NCBI GenBank assembly: GCA_025454405.1
Contig: JALOON010000033.1
Span: 1-51,921 of the forward strand
Direction: 5' to 3'
DNA from: Oscillatoriaceae cyanobacterium Prado104
GTDB taxonomy: Bacteria > Cyanobacteriota > Cyanobacteriia > Cyanobacteriales > Microcoleaceae
Length of the DNA stretch: 51,921 nucleotides
Every line of letters starts with the position of its first letter. The stretch's first letter is position 1. A model generated the notes under the pieces. It did no database searches, was not told where the DNA came from, and was given only the letters and a program-made list of their open reading frames with translations. Position numbers and translations under genes: made by a program. Shown one piece after another: positions 51,866-51,921 of the stretch.

Positions 51866-51921
51866 CTCAAGCGTAGTTCCGCAAATTGTAGTATTCCGGA
51901 TCTTCCATAATCTGCACCCGA
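51866..51921 (-). CDS. C-terminal end of a gene running off the window
   Basis: The minus strand reads RVQIMEDPEYYNLRNYA and a stop at 51866-51868. Only the last 17 codons or so are inside the window. The protein cannot be identified. Confidence 0.5.

Overview
The window looks like chromosomal DNA of a filamentous, non-heterocystous cyanobacterium of the Microcoleus/Oscillatoria/Phormidium type. Three things point there. The HIP1 octamer GCGATCGC and its core CGATCG are very frequent. Several gene types are typical of cyanobacteria: ictB, a DUF2997 protein, a DUF7219-like protein, an RNase II-type exonuclease next to rpsR and rpmG, CBS-type and REC-type histidine kinases, Uma2 endonuclease and a HTH-NB-ARC protein. 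The spacers are full of short repeats. The genus is an inference; there is no rRNA or marker gene. I saw no tRNA, rRNA or CRISPR array.

Layout. 0-6.4 kb: a probable IS200/IS605-type (TnpB) element end at the left edge, a Tir-chaperone-like protein, a membrane-anchored Ig-like/beta-propeller protein, a polysaccharide flippase, and a permease + TIGR03943 pair (YcgR/YcgQ type). 7-11.7 kb: two histidine-kinase-type proteins. The second has lost its phospho-acceptor His, and its 3' end has been tandemly duplicated. 12.2-16.6 kb: a conserved unknown, a maltose-type O-acetyltransferase, and a divergent pair of a degenerate MBL-fold protein and an M50 protease. 16.6-18.3 kb: a graveyard of toxin-antitoxin-like remnants between arrays of HIP1 sites spaced at about 31 bp. 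18.3-21 kb: an AT-rich pair of membrane proteins divergent from a minimal STAND (HTH-NB-ARC) ATPase with repeated operator-like sites in its promoter. 21.5-27.4 kb: a TPR protein, a small secreted protein, ictB, a degenerate kinase and an acyltransferase-like protein. 27.7-33 kb: rnb-type exonuclease, rpsR, rpmG, an RDD protein, a DUF7219-like protein and an SGNH hydrolase. 33-38.2 kb: proline iminopeptidase, a VapBC-type pair, rsgA, Uma2 and threonine aldolase.

38.2-42.7 kb is the most unusual block. A small DUF2997 protein is followed by a protein that joins a membrane anchor, an XRE-like HTH, a coiled coil and a GrpE-like domain. After that come a lid-less Hsp70 homologue, a PD-(D/E)XK-like protein and a methyltransferase-HIT fusion whose central HIT histidine is Ala. 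The likely reading is a dedicated Hsp70/exchange-factor pair, possibly tethered to the membrane. 42.9-51.9 kb: an unknown, an AAC(6')-like GNAT, a REC-histidine kinase, galT, a secreted small protein, ychF with a holin-like membrane protein, a short LRR protein, a small retropepsin-like protease with its partner, and a partial gene at the right edge.

Spacers hold several dispersed repeat families, listed with positions: (1) GAGTTTTGAGTTTTG hairpins; (2) palindromes of the type TTTGTAGTGCGGACTTCAGT; (3) AAACCCGGTTTCTTTGG dyads; (4) GGTGCGC..GCGCACC dyads; (5) triple hairpins built on AGGCAGAGCCT; (6) a roughly 100-bp MITE-like element with TACAGCAG ends. Names of families come from memory of typical motifs; no database search was possible.
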